DNA from: Pseudomonas marginalis
Lineage (GTDB): Bacteria; Pseudomonadota; Gammaproteobacteria; Pseudomonadales; Pseudomonadaceae
Direction of reading: 5' to 3'
DNA length: 64,000 bases
Assembly (NCBI RefSeq): GCF_008692035.1
Contig: NZ_VTFG01000001.1
Coordinates: forward strand, 1,612,001-1,676,000
The position numbers and the translations under genes are program-made. Positions 36,201 to 45,795 of this stretch are shown piece after piece. Under the pieces are notes generated by a model, which did not search any database, was not told the origin of the DNA, and saw only the letters and a list, made by a program, of their open reading frames with translations. Position 1 is the first letter of the stretch, and every line of letters starts with the position of its first letter.

Positions 36201-36473
36201 TTAGTTAACCGCTTCTTTCAGGGCTTTACCGGCTTTGAAACCTGGTTTCTTGGCAGCAGCGATTTGCAGTGCTTTGCCAGTCTGTGGGTTACGGCCAGTG
36301 CGAGCTGGGCGGTCAGTCACAGAGAAAGTACCGAAGCCTACCAGTACCACGGAGTCGCCGGCCTTCAGAGCGCCAGTGACGGATTCGATTACTGCATCCA
36401 GCGCACGGCCGGCAGCAGCTTTCGGGATATCAGCGGATGCAGCGATAGCATCAATCAGTTCCGACTTGTTCAC
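36201..36473 (-). CDS. hupB: DNA-binding protein HU, beta type
   Basis: A 90-residue nucleoid protein. Helices [19 protein letters not shown] are followed by the beta-arm region [19 protein letters not shown], with the minor-groove RNPQTG motif. The start is GTG at 36471-36473, preceded by AGGGGA. The extra upstream codons in this frame have no ribosome site. It lies between lon and ppiD, the conserved position. Confidence 0.96.
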   Translation of the reverse strand: MNKSELIDAIAASADIPKAAAGRALDAVIESVTGALKAGDSVVLVGFGTFSVTDRPARTGRNPQTGKALQIAAAKKPGFKAGKALKEAVN

Positions 36474-36622
36474 TCTAAGTCCCCTTATATATCTATTGAG
36501 TATGATTCTAAGTTTTTTGGTAAACAGCAAAAACCAGTGCTGAATGGCCTACAGACACTTAAGAGCCGCTTTATAACAAGGGCTCTAAAAAGCTGTCAAG
36601 GAAGCCCCCAGGCTTATTCACA

Positions 36623-39019
36623 TTAATGCGTGCTAATTCTTTCCTTGGAATCAGACTCTCGTTTTTCGTCCTTTGCAACTATCTCCGGAACCACATCCGG
36701 CAAGGGCTCCGGCGCGTATTGCAGCGCAATTTGCAGGACCTCGTCAATCCATTTAACCGGTTTAATCTGAAGATCCTGCTTGATATTGTCAGGAATTTCC
36801 TTCAAGTCGCGAACATTCTCTTCAGGAATGATCACAGTCTTGATGCCCCCGCGGTGTGCAGCCAGCAATTTCTCTTTCAGGCCACCAATGGCCAATACCT
36901 GGCCACGCAGGGTGATTTCCCCGGTCATCGCGACATCGGCGCGCACCGGTATGCCGGTCAATGCCGAAACCAGGGCCGTGCACATGCCTACGCCAGCGCT
37001 CGGGCCATCCTTCGGTGTAGCCCCTTCCGGCATGTGGATGTGGGTGTCGTGCTTCTCGTGGAAGTCCAGGGGGATCCCCAGGCTCCTGGCGCGGCTGCGC
37101 ACCACGGTCTGCGCGGCGGTAATGGATTCGACCATCACGTCACCGAGGGAGCCGGTCTTGATCAACTGGCCCTTGCCGGGGATCACCGCAGCTTCGATGG
37201 TCAGCAATTCGCCGCCCACCTGGGTCCACGCCAGGCCAGTCACCTGCCCTACCTGATCCTGCTGTTCCGCCAGGCCGTAACGGAATTTACGCACACCCAG
37301 GAAGTGCTCAAGAGCGTCGGCCGTAACCTTCACCGAGAAGCGTTTTTCCAGCGCGTGCTCCTTGACCGCCTTGCGGCAAATCTTCGCGATCTGGCGCTCA
37401 AGTCCCCGTACACCGGCCTCGCGAGTGTAGTAGCGCACGATGTCGCGGATCGACTCGACGTCGAATTCGATCTCGCCCTTCTTCAGGCCATTGGCTGAAA
37501 TCTGCTTGGGCGCGAGGTATTTGACGGCGATATTGATCTTCTCGTCTTCGGTGTAACCCGGCAGACGAATCACCTCCATCCGGTCCAGCAATGCCGGCGG
37601 AATATTCATGGAGTTGGAGGTGCACAGGAACATTACGTCGGACAGGTCGTAGTCGACCTCCAGGTAATGGTCGTTGAAATTGTGGTTCTGCTCAGGGTCG
37701 AGCACTTCCAGCAAGGCCGATGCCGGATCGCCGCGCATGTCGCTGCCCATTTTGTCGATTTCATCGAGCAGGAACAGCGGGTTGCGCACACCCACCTTTG
37801 TCATTTTTTGAATCAATCTTCCTGGCATCGAACCGATGTAAGTCCGGCGATGACCACGAATTTCCGCCTCATCGCGCACGCCACCGAGGGCCATACGTAC
37901 GAATTTACGGTTGGTGGCATTGGCGATGGACTCGGCCAGGGAGGTTTTACCTACCCCAGGCGGGCCAACCAGGCACAGCACCGGGCCACGAATCTTCTTC
38001 ACGCGCTTCTGCACGGCGAGGTATTCGAGGATGCGTTCTTTGACCTCTTCAAGGCCATAGTGGTCGGCATCAAGGATATCTTCGGCACGGGCCAGGTCCA
38101 GGCGTACCTTGGTCTGAGCCTTCCACGGCACCTGCACCAGCCAGTCGATGTACGAGCGCACCACGGTGGCTTCGGCCGACATCGGCGACATCTGCTTGAG
38201 CTTGTTCAACTCGGCGGTGGCTTTGGTCAGGGCGTCTTTAGGCAGGCCGGCAGCATCGATGCGCTTTTTCAGCTCTTCGATTTCGTTGTGGCCTTCCTCG
38301 CTGTCGCCGAGCTCCTTCTGAATGGCCTTCATCTGCTCATTCAGGTAGTACTCGCGCTGGCTGCGCTCCATTTGTTTTTTGACACGACCCCGGATGCGCT
38401 TCTCGACCTGGAGCAGGTCGATCTCGGCATCCAGCAACGCCAGCACGTGTTCGACACGGGCCGACAGGTCAATGATTTCGAGGATGTCCTGCTTCTGCTC
38501 GATCTTCAGCGCCATGTGCGCGGCCATGGTGTCGACCAGGCGGCTTGGCTCATCGATGCTATTGAGGGAAGACAGGACTTCAGCCGGGACTTTCTTGCCC
38601 AACTGCACGTACTGCTCGAACTGCGAGAGCAGGCTGCGCACAAACACTTCGGACTCGCGCTCAGGGGCCTCGACTTCGTCGATCAGCACCACTTCGGCGC
38701 GCAGGTGGCCGTCCACCTCCATGAAACGCTCTACCGCACCGCGCTGCTCGCCTTCCACCAGCACCTTGACGGTGCCATCGGGCAGCTTGAGCAGTTGCAG
38801 GACAGTGGCAATGGTGCCGACGCGATACAGGGCATCTTCGCCTGGATCATCATCGGCAGGGTTTTTCTGGGCCAACAGCAGGATTTGCTTGTCGCCCGTC
38901 ATCGCGGCCTCGAGGGCTTCGATAGACTTCTCGCGCCCCACGAACAGCGGGATAACCATGTGCGGATAGACGACGACATCACGCAACGGCAGGAGAGGCA
39001 ATTCGATGGTTGTCTTCAT
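36623..39019 (-). CDS. lon: ATP-dependent protease Lon
   Basis: A 798-residue AAA+ serine protease that degrades misfolded and regulatory proteins. The N-terminal LON substrate domain (LPLLPLRDVVVYPHMVIPLFVG) is followed by the AAA module (Walker A GPPGVGKTSL, Walker B FLLDEIDKMG) and the S16 peptidase with Ser674 in PKDGPSAGVGM. The start at 39017-39019 is preceded by the GAGGCG ribosome site. A good heat-shock (sigma32) promoter lies 42-70 bases upstream, so expression should rise on heat shock as well as from any readthrough of clpX. Confidence 0.97.
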   Translation of the reverse strand: MKTTIELPLLPLRDVVVYPHMVIPLFVGREKSIEALEAAMTGDKQILLLAQKNPADDDPGEDALYRVGTIATVLQLLKLPDGTVKVLVEGEQRGAVERFMEVDGHLRAEVVLIDEVEAPERESEVFVRSLLSQFEQYVQLGKKVPAEVLSSLNSIDEPSRLVDTMAAHMALKIEQKQDILEIIDLSARVEHVLALLDAEIDLLQVEKRIRGRVKKQMERSQREYYLNEQMKAIQKELGDSEEGHNEIEELKKRIDAAGLPKDALTKATAELNKLKQMSPMSAEATVVRSYIDWLVQVPWKAQTKVRLDLARAEDILDADHYGLEEVKERILEYLAVQKRVKKIRGPVLCLVGPPGVGKTSLAESIANATNRKFVRMALGGVRDEAEIRGHRRTYIGSMPGRLIQKMTKVGVRNPLFLLDEIDKMGSDMRGDPASALLEVLDPEQNHNFNDHYLEVDYDLSDVMFLCTSNSMNIPPALLDRMEVIRLPGYTEDEKINIAVKYLAPKQISANGLKKGEIEFDVESIRDIVRYYTREAGVRGLERQIAKICRKAVKEHALEKRFSVKVTADALEHFLGVRKFRYGLAEQQDQVGQVTGLAWTQVGGELLTIEAAVIPGKGQLIKTGSLGDVMVESITAAQTVVRSRARSLGIPLDFHEKHDTHIHMPEGATPKDGPSAGVGMCTALVSALTGIPVRADVAMTGEITLRGQVLAIGGLKEKLLAAHRGGIKTVIIPEENVRDLKEIPDNIKQDLQIKPVKWIDEVLQIALQYAPEPLPDVVPEIVAKDEKRESDSKERISTH

Positions 39020-39060
39020 GATTTCGCCTCTATGACAGTTGAAAAATAAGCTTGAAACCA

Positions 39061-39089
39061 AGATGGGGGCTGCGTGTAAAAAAAACAAG
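39061..39089 (-). promoter_or_regulatory. sigma32 heat-shock promoter of lon
   Basis: On the minus strand CTTGTTT (39083-39089) and CCCCATCT (39061-39068) are separated by 14 bases, close to the RpoH consensus CTTGAAA-N12-15-CCCCATnT. The lon start codon is about 42 bases downstream. Confidence 0.8.
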
Positions 39090-39126
39090 CTCAATGCTGG
39101 CAGTTACACGCAGTAAAAATCCTTAT

Positions 39127-39158
39127 GAAAAACAAAGGAGCCCCTAGAGGCCCCTTCG
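39127..39158 (-). terminator. intrinsic terminator of clpX
   Basis: On the minus strand AAGGGGCC pairs with GGCTCCTT (one G-U pair) across a 6-base loop, followed by TTGTTTTTC. It lies 24 bases past the clpX stop and separates clpX from the lon promoter. Confidence 0.8.
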
Positions 39159-39181
39159 TTTGTACCAAAACTGCGAAACGC

Positions 39182-40465
39182 TTACGCGTCTGGCGCAGCC
39201 TTGGCAGTCGGCTCACTGTTTTCGTAGATATACAGTGGCTTGGACTTGCCTTCTATAACGCTTTCGTCGATCACCACTTTACTCACCTCGGACTGCGAGG
39301 GGATTTCGTACATGGTGTCGAGCAATACACCTTCGAGGATCGAACGCAGGCCACGTGCACCGGTCTTGCGCTCCAGTGCCCGCTTGGCCACCGATTTGAG
39401 CGCGTCAGTACGGAACTCGAGGTCCACACCTTCCATCTCGAACAGCTTGGCATATTGCTTGGTCAGGGCGTTTTTCGGTTCGGTGAGGATCTGAATCAGA
39501 GCCGCCTCATCCAACTCGTCCAACGTGGCCAGGACCGGCAGACGGCCAACGAATTCCGGGATCAGACCGAACTTGACCAGATCGTCAGGCTCGACTTCAC
39601 GCAGGGACTCGCCCACCTTCTTGCCTTCTTCCTTGCTGCGCACTTCTGCACTGAAACCGATGCCGCCACGGGTAGACCGTTGCTGAATAACCTTCTCCAG
39701 GCCGGAGAATGCGCCGCCACAGATAAACAGGATGTTGCGCGTATCAACCTGAAGGAATTCCTGCTGCGGGTGCTTGCGGCCGCCTTGTGGCGGTACGGAA
39801 GCAACCGTGCCTTCGATCAGTTTCAACAGGGCCTGCTGCACGCCTTCACCGGAAACGTCCCGAGTGATCGACGGGTTGTCGGACTTGCGCGAGATCTTGT
39901 CGATTTCGTCGATATAGACAATACCCATCTGGGCCTTCTCTACGTCGTAGTCGCACTTCTGCAGCAGTTTCTGAATGATGTTCTCGACATCTTCGCCCAC
40001 GTAGCCAGCCTCGGTGAGGGTGGTGGCGTCGGCGATGGTGAACGGAACGTTCAGCAGGCGAGCGAGGGTTTCTGCAAGCAGGGTCTTACCCGAGCCTGTA
40101 GGACCGATCAGCAGGATGTTGCTCTTGCCGAGTTCGACTTCGTCGCCTTTCTTGTCACGCTGATTCAAGCGCTTGTAGTGGTTGTATACCGCTACGGCCA
40201 GAACCTTCTTTGCACGCTCTTGACCAATCACATACTGATCAAGGATGCCGCTGATTTCTTTAGGCGAAGGCAATTTATGCGCGCTGCTTTCGGCCTGGGC
40301 TTCCTGCACCTCCTCACGGATGATGTCATTGCACAGGTCGACGCACTCGTCGCAGATAAAGACCGAGGGGCCGGCAATCAATTTGCGCACTTCATGCTGG
40401 CTTTTGCCACAGAAGGAGCAATAGAGCAGCTTGCCGTTGTCCTCGCCGTTGCGGGTGTCAGTCAT
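39182..40465 (-). CDS. clpX: ClpX ATPase subunit of the ClpXP protease
   Basis: A 427-residue AAA+ unfoldase. The N-terminal zinc-binding domain holds four cysteines (YCSFCGKSQ and [11 protein letters not shown]). Walker A is [13 protein letters not shown] and Walker B is VYIDEIDKI. The IGF-type loop for ClpP docking is in GGIGFSAEV. The ATG at 40463-40465 is the conserved MTDTRNG start. It follows clpP on the minus strand with 112 bases between, including a terminator-like hairpin. Confidence 0.97.
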   Translation of the reverse strand: MTDTRNGEDNGKLLYCSFCGKSQHEVRKLIAGPSVFICDECVDLCNDIIREEVQEAQAESSAHKLPSPKEISGILDQYVIGQERAKKVLAVAVYNHYKRLNQRDKKGDEVELGKSNILLIGPTGSGKTLLAETLARLLNVPFTIADATTLTEAGYVGEDVENIIQKLLQKCDYDVEKAQMGIVYIDEIDKISRKSDNPSITRDVSGEGVQQALLKLIEGTVASVPPQGGRKHPQQEFLQVDTRNILFICGGAFSGLEKVIQQRSTRGGIGFSAEVRSKEEGKKVGESLREVEPDDLVKFGLIPEFVGRLPVLATLDELDEAALIQILTEPKNALTKQYAKLFEMEGVDLEFRTDALKSVAKRALERKTGARGLRSILEGVLLDTMYEIPSQSEVSKVVIDESVIEGKSKPLYIYENSEPTAKAAPDA

Positions 40466-40512
40466 TCGTTCGATCCAAATCCGATAGGCTTGCAACACAA
40501 GATGAAGGCTTA

Positions 40513-40534
40513 TGCGGGCTTTTTCAAGCCCGCA
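40513..40534 (-). terminator. hairpin between clpP and clpX
   Basis: GCGGGCTT at 40514-40521 pairs with AAGCCCGC at 40526-40533. On the minus strand no long T-tract follows, so it may attenuate rather than stop clpP-clpX transcription. Confidence 0.65.
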
Positions 40535-40577
40535 GATGATCGGAAAACCCGACCAGCCCTATTTTGAGCGGCTTATA

Positions 40578-41213
40578 TTAAGCGGGGCGCTTTTCGATCA
40601 CTGCGTCGATCAACCCATATTCACGTGCGGCTTCGGCGCTCATGAAGTTGTCACGGTTGGTGTCGCGCTCGATTTCTTCCAGGGTGTGCCCGCTGTGCTT
40701 GGCCATCAGCGTGTTGAGGCGTTCGCGGATGAAGAGGATTTCCTTGGCGTGGATTTCAATGTCCGACGCCTGACCCTGGAAACCGCCCAGTGGCTGGTGA
40801 ATCATCACACGCGAGTTCGGCAGGCAGTAACGCTTGCCCTCGGCACCTGCGGTCAGCAGGAACGCGCCCATGCTGCAGGCCTGGCCAATGCAGGTCGTCG
40901 ATACGTTCGGCTTGATGAACTGCATGGTGTCGTAGATCGACATGCCCGCTGTCACCGAACCGCCCGGCGAGTTGATGTAGAGATGGATGTCCTTGTCCGG
41001 GTTTTCCGCTTCAAGGAACAGCAGTTGCGCACAGATCAGGTTGGCCATGTAGTCCTCTACCGGGCCCACCAGAAAGATCACTCGCTCCTTGAGCAGGCGC
41101 GAGTAGATGTCGTAGGCGCGTTCGCCACGAGCGGACTGCTCGACAACCATCGGGACCAGGCCGCCTGCGGCCTGGATATCAGAGTTCTGCTGAATATAGG
41201 AATTACGGAACAT
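40578..41213 (-). CDS. clpP: ClpP proteolytic subunit
   Basis: A 211-residue serine peptidase that forms the tetradecameric chamber with ClpX or ClpA. The triad is Ser114 (GQACSMGAF), His139 (VMIHQPLGG) and Asp188 (DTNRDNFM). The N-terminal propeptide-like segment before LVPMVVEQ is present. It lies between tig and clpX, the standard order. Confidence 0.97.
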   Translation of the reverse strand: MFRNSYIQQNSDIQAAGGLVPMVVEQSARGERAYDIYSRLLKERVIFLVGPVEDYMANLICAQLLFLEAENPDKDIHLYINSPGGSVTAGMSIYDTMQFIKPNVSTTCIGQACSMGAFLLTAGAEGKRYCLPNSRVMIHQPLGGFQGQASDIEIHAKEILFIRERLNTLMAKHSGHTLEEIERDTNRDNFMSAEAAREYGLIDAVIEKRPA

Positions 41214-41252
41214 GCTCTGCAGTTACTCCCAAATAGTCATGTCTTGAAAACG

Positions 41253-41279
41253 CATAAGCCAGCGCGAGGCTGGCTTATG
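41253..41279 (-). terminator. hairpin downstream of tig
   Basis: CATAAGCCAGC (41253-41263) and GCTGGCTTATG (41269-41279) form a perfect 11-base stem with a 5-base loop. On the minus strand CGTTTTC follows. It lies 26 bases past the tig stop. Confidence 0.8.
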
Positions 41280-41304
41280 GTTGAATTTCCAACGAGTTGG
41301 ACAA

Positions 41305-42615
41305 TCAGTCGGCTTGTGCTGCTTCCGCCGGCTTGACTGCTTCTTCGTAAGAGACCGCTTTATCGGTCACCTTAGCCTTCTGCAGAACAGTATCCACAAC
41401 TTGTTCTTCCAGCACAACCGAACGTACTTCGTTCAGCTGCTGGTCGTTCTTGTAGTACCAGGCCACGACCTGCTCAGGCTCCTGGTAGGCCGAAGCCATT
41501 TCCTGGATCATTTCGCGGACGCGATCTTCGTCAGGCTTGAGGTCGAACTGCTTGACCACTTCAGCCACGATCAGACCCAGCACCACACGGCGCTTGGCTT
41601 GCTCTTCGAACAGCTCGGCCGGCAGTTGGTCTGGCTTGATGTTGCCGCCGAACTGCTGGACAGCCTGTACGCGCAGGCGATCCACTTCGTTGGACAGCAG
41701 GGCCTTAGGCACTTCGATCGGGTTGGAGGCCAGCAGACCATCCATGACCTGGTTCTTGACCTTGGACTTGATAGCCTGGCGCAGCTCGCGCTCCATGTTC
41801 TTGCGAACTTCGGTGCGGAAGCCTTCGATACCTGTTTCCTTGATGCCGAACTGATTGAAGAACTCTTCGTTCAGCTCTGGCAGCTTAGGCTCGGAAACGC
41901 TGTTGACGGTCACGGTGAACTCGGCGGCTTTGCCAGCCAGGTCCAGGTTCTGGTAGTCAGCAGGGAATTCCAGGTTCAGGACACGCTCTTCGCCGGCCTT
42001 GGCGCCAACCAGGCCGTCTTCGAAGCCAGGAATCATGCGGTTGGAACCCAGCACCAGCTGAGTGCCCTTGGCGGAGCCGCCAGCGAATGCTTCGCCGTCA
42101 ACCTTGCCAACGAAATCGATGTTCAGCTGGTCTTCGTTCTGGGCAGCACGGTCGACCACTTCGAAACGGGTGTTCTGCTTGCGCAGGATTTCCAGCATGT
42201 TGTCCAGGTCCGAATCAGCCACTTCGGCGCTCAGGCGCTCGATAGCGATACCGTCGAAACCGGCCACTTCGAACTCAGGGAACACTTCGAATACGGCAAC
42301 GTATTCCAGGTCCTTGCCCGCTTCCAGGGACTTGGGCTCGATCGAAGGCGAACCAGCCGGGTTCAGCTTTTGCTCAACCACTGCTTCGTAGAAGGAAGCC
42401 TGGATCACGTCACCGACGGCTTCATTGCGTGCATCAGCACCAAAACGGCGCTTGATTTCGCTCATTGGCACTTTGCCTGGACGGAAACCAGCGATCTTGG
42501 CCTTTTGGGCAGTCTGCTGCAGACGCTTGTTGACCGCAGTCTCGATGCGCTCAGCCGGCACGGTGATGCTCATGCGGCGCTCGAGAGCAGTAGTATTTTC
42601 AACAGAAACTTGCAT
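41305..42615 (-). CDS. tig: trigger factor
   Basis: A 436-residue ribosome-associated chaperone and prolyl isomerase. The N-terminal ribosome-binding signature [10 protein letters not shown], the FKBP-like domain (about 160-245, [21 protein letters not shown]) and the C-terminal helical chaperone domain are present. The ATG at 42613-42615 gives the conserved MQVSVENT start. First gene of the tig-clpP-clpX-lon quality-control set. The 400 bases upstream hold only the tRNA terminator and the tig promoter region. Confidence 0.97.
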   Translation of the reverse strand: MQVSVENTTALERRMSITVPAERIETAVNKRLQQTAQKAKIAGFRPGKVPMSEIKRRFGADARNEAVGDVIQASFYEAVVEQKLNPAGSPSIEPKSLEAGKDLEYVAVFEVFPEFEVAGFDGIAIERLSAEVADSDLDNMLEILRKQNTRFEVVDRAAQNEDQLNIDFVGKVDGEAFAGGSAKGTQLVLGSNRMIPGFEDGLVGAKAGEERVLNLEFPADYQNLDLAGKAAEFTVTVNSVSEPKLPELNEEFFNQFGIKETGIEGFRTEVRKNMERELRQAIKSKVKNQVMDGLLASNPIEVPKALLSNEVDRLRVQAVQQFGGNIKPDQLPAELFEEQAKRRVVLGLIVAEVVKQFDLKPDEDRVREMIQEMASAYQEPEQVVAWYYKNDQQLNEVRSVVLEEQVVDTVLQKAKVTDKAVSYEEAVKPAEAAQAD

Positions 42616-42974
42616 GGATATTCCTCGTTGCACAGACGTTAGCCGGCCATTTCCGACCCCAATCAAGGGCATGCATTCTAGTGGGTCAAACTCAAGAAGT
42701 CACCCTACTGGAAATACGCCCGTAAACAGCCGGCAATTTATCGGTACGAAGGCACTGTCGCGCCCCGCCCCGGTGACAAATAAAGCCAATCACGCCAGGG
42801 CTCTGCGCCGCCCCTCTATATATAGAAGGGATCGTCGCCCATCTCCCTGACGGCCTACCTCGCAATGAAGGCAGATAACAATGCAGTATCATCGAGACAC
42901 ATAAATACGATGAAACGCATCGCCATCGCGACCCACAACCCGCAGCCACGAAAAACCGAACCGCCAAAACCAAA
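42616..42974. other. tig upstream region, no gene seen
   Basis: This region between tig and the tRNA cluster contains no convincing reading frame on either strand. A minus-strand GTGACT-N17-TAGAAT pair just upstream of tig could be its promoter. A CTATATATAG palindrome lies at about 42817-42826. Otherwise I see no repeat or RNA structure. Confidence 0.5.
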
Positions 42975-43006
42975 AAAGGCGCCAGACTGTTAAATCTGGC
43001 GCCTTT
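42975..43006 (-). terminator. terminator of the tRNA cluster
   Basis: AAAGGCGCCAGA (42975-42986) and TCTGGCGCCTTT (42995-43006) form a 12-base perfect stem. On the minus strand it lies 7 bases after the last tRNA-His and is followed by T residues. A near copy is at 43269-43299. Confidence 0.92.
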
Positions 43007-43012
43007 CGAATA

Positions 43013-43089
43013 TGGGGTGGACGAAGGGGATCGAACCCTCGACAACGGGAGTCACAATCCCGTGCTCTACCAACTGAGCTACGCCCACC
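43013..43089 (-). tRNA. tRNA-His (GTG), copy 1
   Basis: A 77-base cloverleaf on the minus strand with an encoded extra 5' G (position -1) characteristic of tRNA-His, anticodon GTG in GGATTGTGACTCC, T-arm GAGGGTTCGATCCCCTTC and encoded CCA. It is identical to copy 2 at 43307-43383. Confidence 0.96.
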
Positions 43090-43165
43090 ATATTGCGTTA
43101 ACAAAGAAACCAAACTACTTCTTTGTCTAACCCCACCCTGCATGTAAACCGAGTAAGGCCTTATT

Positions 43166-43250
43166 TGGTGCGGATGAAGAGACTCGAACTCTTACGCCTC
43201 GCGGCGCTGGAACCTAAATCCAGTGTGTCTACCAATTCCACCACATCCGC
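43166..43250 (-). tRNA. tRNA-Leu (TAG)
   Basis: An 85-base type II tRNA with a long variable arm (CGCCGCGAGGCG). The anticodon is TAG within CTGGATTTAGGTTCCAG, reading CUA/CUG leucine codons. The acceptor stem is GCGGATG and CCA is encoded. It lies between the two tRNA-His copies. Confidence 0.96.
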
Positions 43251-43268
43251 GCTTGAAGCTCTTAAAGC

Positions 43269-43299
43269 AAAGGCGCCAGACGGTTAATCTGGCGCCTTT
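43269..43299 (-). terminator. second copy of the tRNA-His terminator hairpin
   Basis: AAAGGCGCCAGA and TCTGGCGCCTTT repeat the stem at 42975-43006 with a shorter loop. It directly follows tRNA-His copy 2 on the minus strand but lies upstream of tRNA-Leu. If it terminates, tRNA-Leu and copy 1 need readthrough or their own promoter. Confidence 0.85.
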
Positions 43300-43306
43300 C
43301 AAAATA

Positions 43307-43383
43307 TGGGGTGGACGAAGGGGATCGAACCCTCGACAACGGGAGTCACAATCCCGTGCTCTACCAACTGAGCTACGCCCACC
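43307..43383 (-). tRNA. tRNA-His (GTG), copy 2
   Basis: The same 77-base sequence as copy 1, with anticodon GTG and encoded CCA. The similarity continues into the flanking ATATGGGG boundary and the downstream hairpin, so the duplicated unit is tRNA plus terminator, about 115 bases. Confidence 0.96.
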
Positions 43384-43414
43384 ATATAGCGCTACTTGTG
43401 CCAAAGCTGCCTAA

Positions 43415-43491
43415 TGGCGCACCCGGCAGGACTCGAACCTGCGACCATCCGCTTAGAAGGCGGATGCTCTATCCAGCTGAGCTACGGGCGC
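43415..43491 (-). tRNA. tRNA-Arg (TCT)
   Basis: A 77-base tRNA on the minus strand, first of the cluster. Acceptor stem GCGCCCG, anticodon TCT in CCGCCTTCTAAGCGG, T-arm CAGGTTCGAGTCCTG, encoded CCA. It reads the rare AGA/AGG arginine codons. Confidence 0.96.
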
Positions 43492-43766
43492 CTTATTAAT
43501 CTGTACTCTTGGAGGATTACAAACTAAGTGCTTCCAGCCTTGCAGAACAACGATTCTGCTCGACCTTCTTAACCAGTGCTAGGCTGTGCCCGACAAGTGC
43601 GACGAATAGTATAGAGGGCCTGGAAACCCGTCAAATCTTTTTTGAAAAAAATTCATTTTATTTAAGGGGTTAGGCCAATTTGCGGACCAAGCGCCTTTGC
43701 CCTCACGCCGTGGCGTGCGAGAATGCGCGCACTTTTCCTCCCCCTCTCGATGGTTAATCACGCGTA

Positions 43767-44621
43767 ATGACTGCACAACTTATCGACGGCAAATCAATCG
43801 CCGCCAGCCTGCGCCAGCAGATCGCCAAACGAGTCACCGAGCGCAGCCAGCAAGGCTTGCGCACGCCTGGCCTCGCGGTGATCCTGGTCGGCAGCGATCC
43901 TGCCTCTCAGGTTTATGTCTCGCACAAGCGTAAAGACTGTGAAGAGGTCGGCTTTCTTTCCAAGGCCTACGACCTGCCTGCCGACACCACCCAGCAGGCC
44001 CTGACCGACCTGATCGACAGCCTCAACGACGACCCGGCGATGGACGGCATCCTCCTGCAATTGCCATTGCCCGCGCACCTGGACGCGTCCAAGCTGCTCG
44101 AGCGCATCCGCCCTGACAAAGACGTCGACGGTTTCCATCCTTATAACGTTGGCCGCCTGGCGCAGCGTATCCCACTGCTGCGCCCGTGCACGCCCAAAGG
44201 CATCATGACCCTGCTGGAAAGCACCGGTGTCGACCTGTACGGCCTCGATGCCGTCGTCGTCGGCGCGTCCAACATCGTGGGCCGCCCAATGGCCATGGAG
44301 TTGCTGCTGGCCGGCTGCACCGTCACCGTGACCCACCGCTTCACCAAGGACCTGGCCGGCCACGTTGGCCGTGCCGACCTGGTCGTCGTGGCCGCCGGCA
44401 AGCCGGGCCTGGTCAAGGGCGAATGGATCAAGGAAGGCGCCATCGTCATCGACGTGGGCATCAACCGCCAGGAAGACGGCAAGCTGGTCGGCGACGTGGT
44501 GTATGAAACCGCCCTGCCCCGCGCCGGCTGGATCACCCCGGTGCCGGGTGGCGTTGGCCCGATGACCCGTGCCTGCCTGCTGGAAAACACCCTGTACGCC
44601 GCAGAAACCCTGCACGGTTAA
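43767..44621 (+). CDS. folD: methylenetetrahydrofolate dehydrogenase/cyclohydrolase
   Basis: A 284-residue bifunctional enzyme that converts 5,10-methylene- to 10-formyl-tetrahydrofolate with NADP. The catalytic [10 protein letters not shown] motif (Tyr50, Lys54), the [13 protein letters not shown] segment, the Rossmann [13 protein letters not shown] and the C-terminal signature [12 protein letters not shown] are intact. The start ATG at 43767 gives the usual MTAQLIDGK beginning. Monocistronic, ended by a clear terminator. The 275 bases upstream to tRNA-Arg hold only promoter sequence. Confidence 0.97.
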   Translation: MTAQLIDGKSIAASLRQQIAKRVTERSQQGLRTPGLAVILVGSDPASQVYVSHKRKDCEEVGFLSKAYDLPADTTQQALTDLIDSLNDDPAMDGILLQLPLPAHLDASKLLERIRPDKDVDGFHPYNVGRLAQRIPLLRPCTPKGIMTLLESTGVDLYGLDAVVVGASNIVGRPMAMELLLAGCTVTVTHRFTKDLAGHVGRADLVVVAAGKPGLVKGEWIKEGAIVIDVGINRQEDGKLVGDVVYETALPRAGWITPVPGGVGPMTRACLLENTLYAAETLHG

Positions 44622-44640
44622 TAACCAGCCGTACTGAAAA

Positions 44641-44666
44641 AGCCCTGCCTTATCGCAGGGCTTTTT
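44641..44666 (+). terminator. intrinsic terminator of folD
   Basis: AGCCCTGC (44641-44648) and GCAGGGCT (44655-44662) form a perfect stem. Five T residues follow on the plus strand and A residues precede it, so it can also work on the minus strand. Confidence 0.92.
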
Positions 44667-44828
44667 ATTGCCCGGAAGAAAACCTGTTTTTTCTTAGTTT
44701 TTAAGCACTTTCGTCCGGTTTTAGAAGAACATTCGACAGTCTCTCGTCCATACTCCTAAAATGTAACGCCATTTATCACAAAACCCGTTTCCCAACGGTA
44801 TTTCTTACTTTTTAGCGAGTTCATCCGC

Positions 44829-45752
44829 GTGAAAATTCGTCTTTCCATTGTCAGCCTGTTTTTTGCGTTCACCGGCACCTTTGCACACGCTGCCGACTCC
44901 GCCCTGGCGCCGCGGGATCCCTCCAAACTGCAGATCGCTTCCGGCAGCGCCATGCTGGTGGACCTGCAGACCAACAAGGTCATCTACGCCAGCAATCCCG
45001 ACGTGGTAGTGCCTATCGCCTCGGTGAGCAAGCTGATGACGGGCCTGATCGTGCTTGAAGCCAAGCAGAACATGGACGAGTACATCGACATCAACATCAC
45101 CGACACGCCGGAGATGAAAGGCGTGTTCTCCCGCGTGAAGATCGGCAGCCAGATGCCGCGCAGGGAGATGTTGCTGATTGCCCTGATGTCCTCGGAAAAC
45201 CGCGCCGCCGCTAGCCTGGCGCACCACTATCCGGGCGGCTACGCGGCCTTTATTGCCGCGATGAACGCCAAGGCCAAGGCCCTGGGCATGACCAGCACCC
45301 ATTATGTCGAGCCCACCGGCCTATCGATCCACAACGTGTCCACCGCCCGCGACTTGAGCAAGCTGCTGGCCTACGCGCAAAAATTTCCGATGCTGAGCCA
45401 GTTGAGCACCACCAAGGAAAAGACCGTAGCGTTCCGCAAGCCCAACTACACCCTGGGTTTCTCCAATACCGACCACCTGATCAACCGCGCCAACTGGGAT
45501 ATCAAGCTGACCAAGACCGGTTTCACCAACCAGGCCGGTCATTGCCTGGTGCTGGTCACCCGCATGGGTAATCGTCCCGTGTCGCTGGTGATCCTGGATG
45601 CTTTCGGCAAATTCACCCACTTTGCCGATGCCAGCCGTATCCGTAGCTGGGTCGAGACCGGCAAGGGCGGCTCGGTGCCGGACGTCGCGCTGCGCTACAA
45701 GGCTGACAAGAACCTGAAGAACCGCGCGAATGCCGCCGAAGTCCGCCGTTAA
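44829..45752 (+). CDS. pbpG: D-alanyl-D-alanine endopeptidase (PBP7-like)
   Basis: A 307-residue periplasmic penicillin-binding protein that cuts DD-crosslinks of peptidoglycan. The signal peptide is cleaved about residue 21 (FAHA-A). The three active-site motifs are present: SVSK (Ser65-Lys68), SEN (122-124) and KTG (229-231). There is no C-terminal membrane anchor, as expected for PBP7 rather than PBP5/6. The start is GTG at 44829. Confidence 0.93.
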   Translation: MKIRLSIVSLFFAFTGTFAHAADSALAPRDPSKLQIASGSAMLVDLQTNKVIYASNPDVVVPIASVSKLMTGLIVLEAKQNMDEYIDINITDTPEMKGVFSRVKIGSQMPRREMLLIALMSSENRAAASLAHHYPGGYAAFIAAMNAKAKALGMTSTHYVEPTGLSIHNVSTARDLSKLLAYAQKFPMLSQLSTTKEKTVAFRKPNYTLGFSNTDHLINRANWDIKLTKTGFTNQAGHCLVLVTRMGNRPVSLVILDAFGKFTHFADASRIRSWVETGKGGSVPDVALRYKADKNLKNRANAAEVRR

Positions 45753-45773
45753 GGAACACCGAGAACGCATTTA

Positions 45774-45791
45774 GGAGGGGCTCGCCCCTCC
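45774..45791. repeat. degenerate REP palindrome
   Basis: GGAGGGGCTCGCCCCTCC is an 18-base near-palindrome of the REP type with the outer ATGT/ACAT arms partly lost. It lies between the converging pbpG and C39-like genes and could end both transcripts. Confidence 0.7.
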
Positions 45792-45795
45792 CATT

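Noticed and set aside
42975..43299. The two GGCGCCAGA hairpins with tRNAs between them considered as a CRISPR-like or integron-like repeat array
   Set aside because: There are only two copies, each directly after a tRNA-His. They are duplicated terminators.
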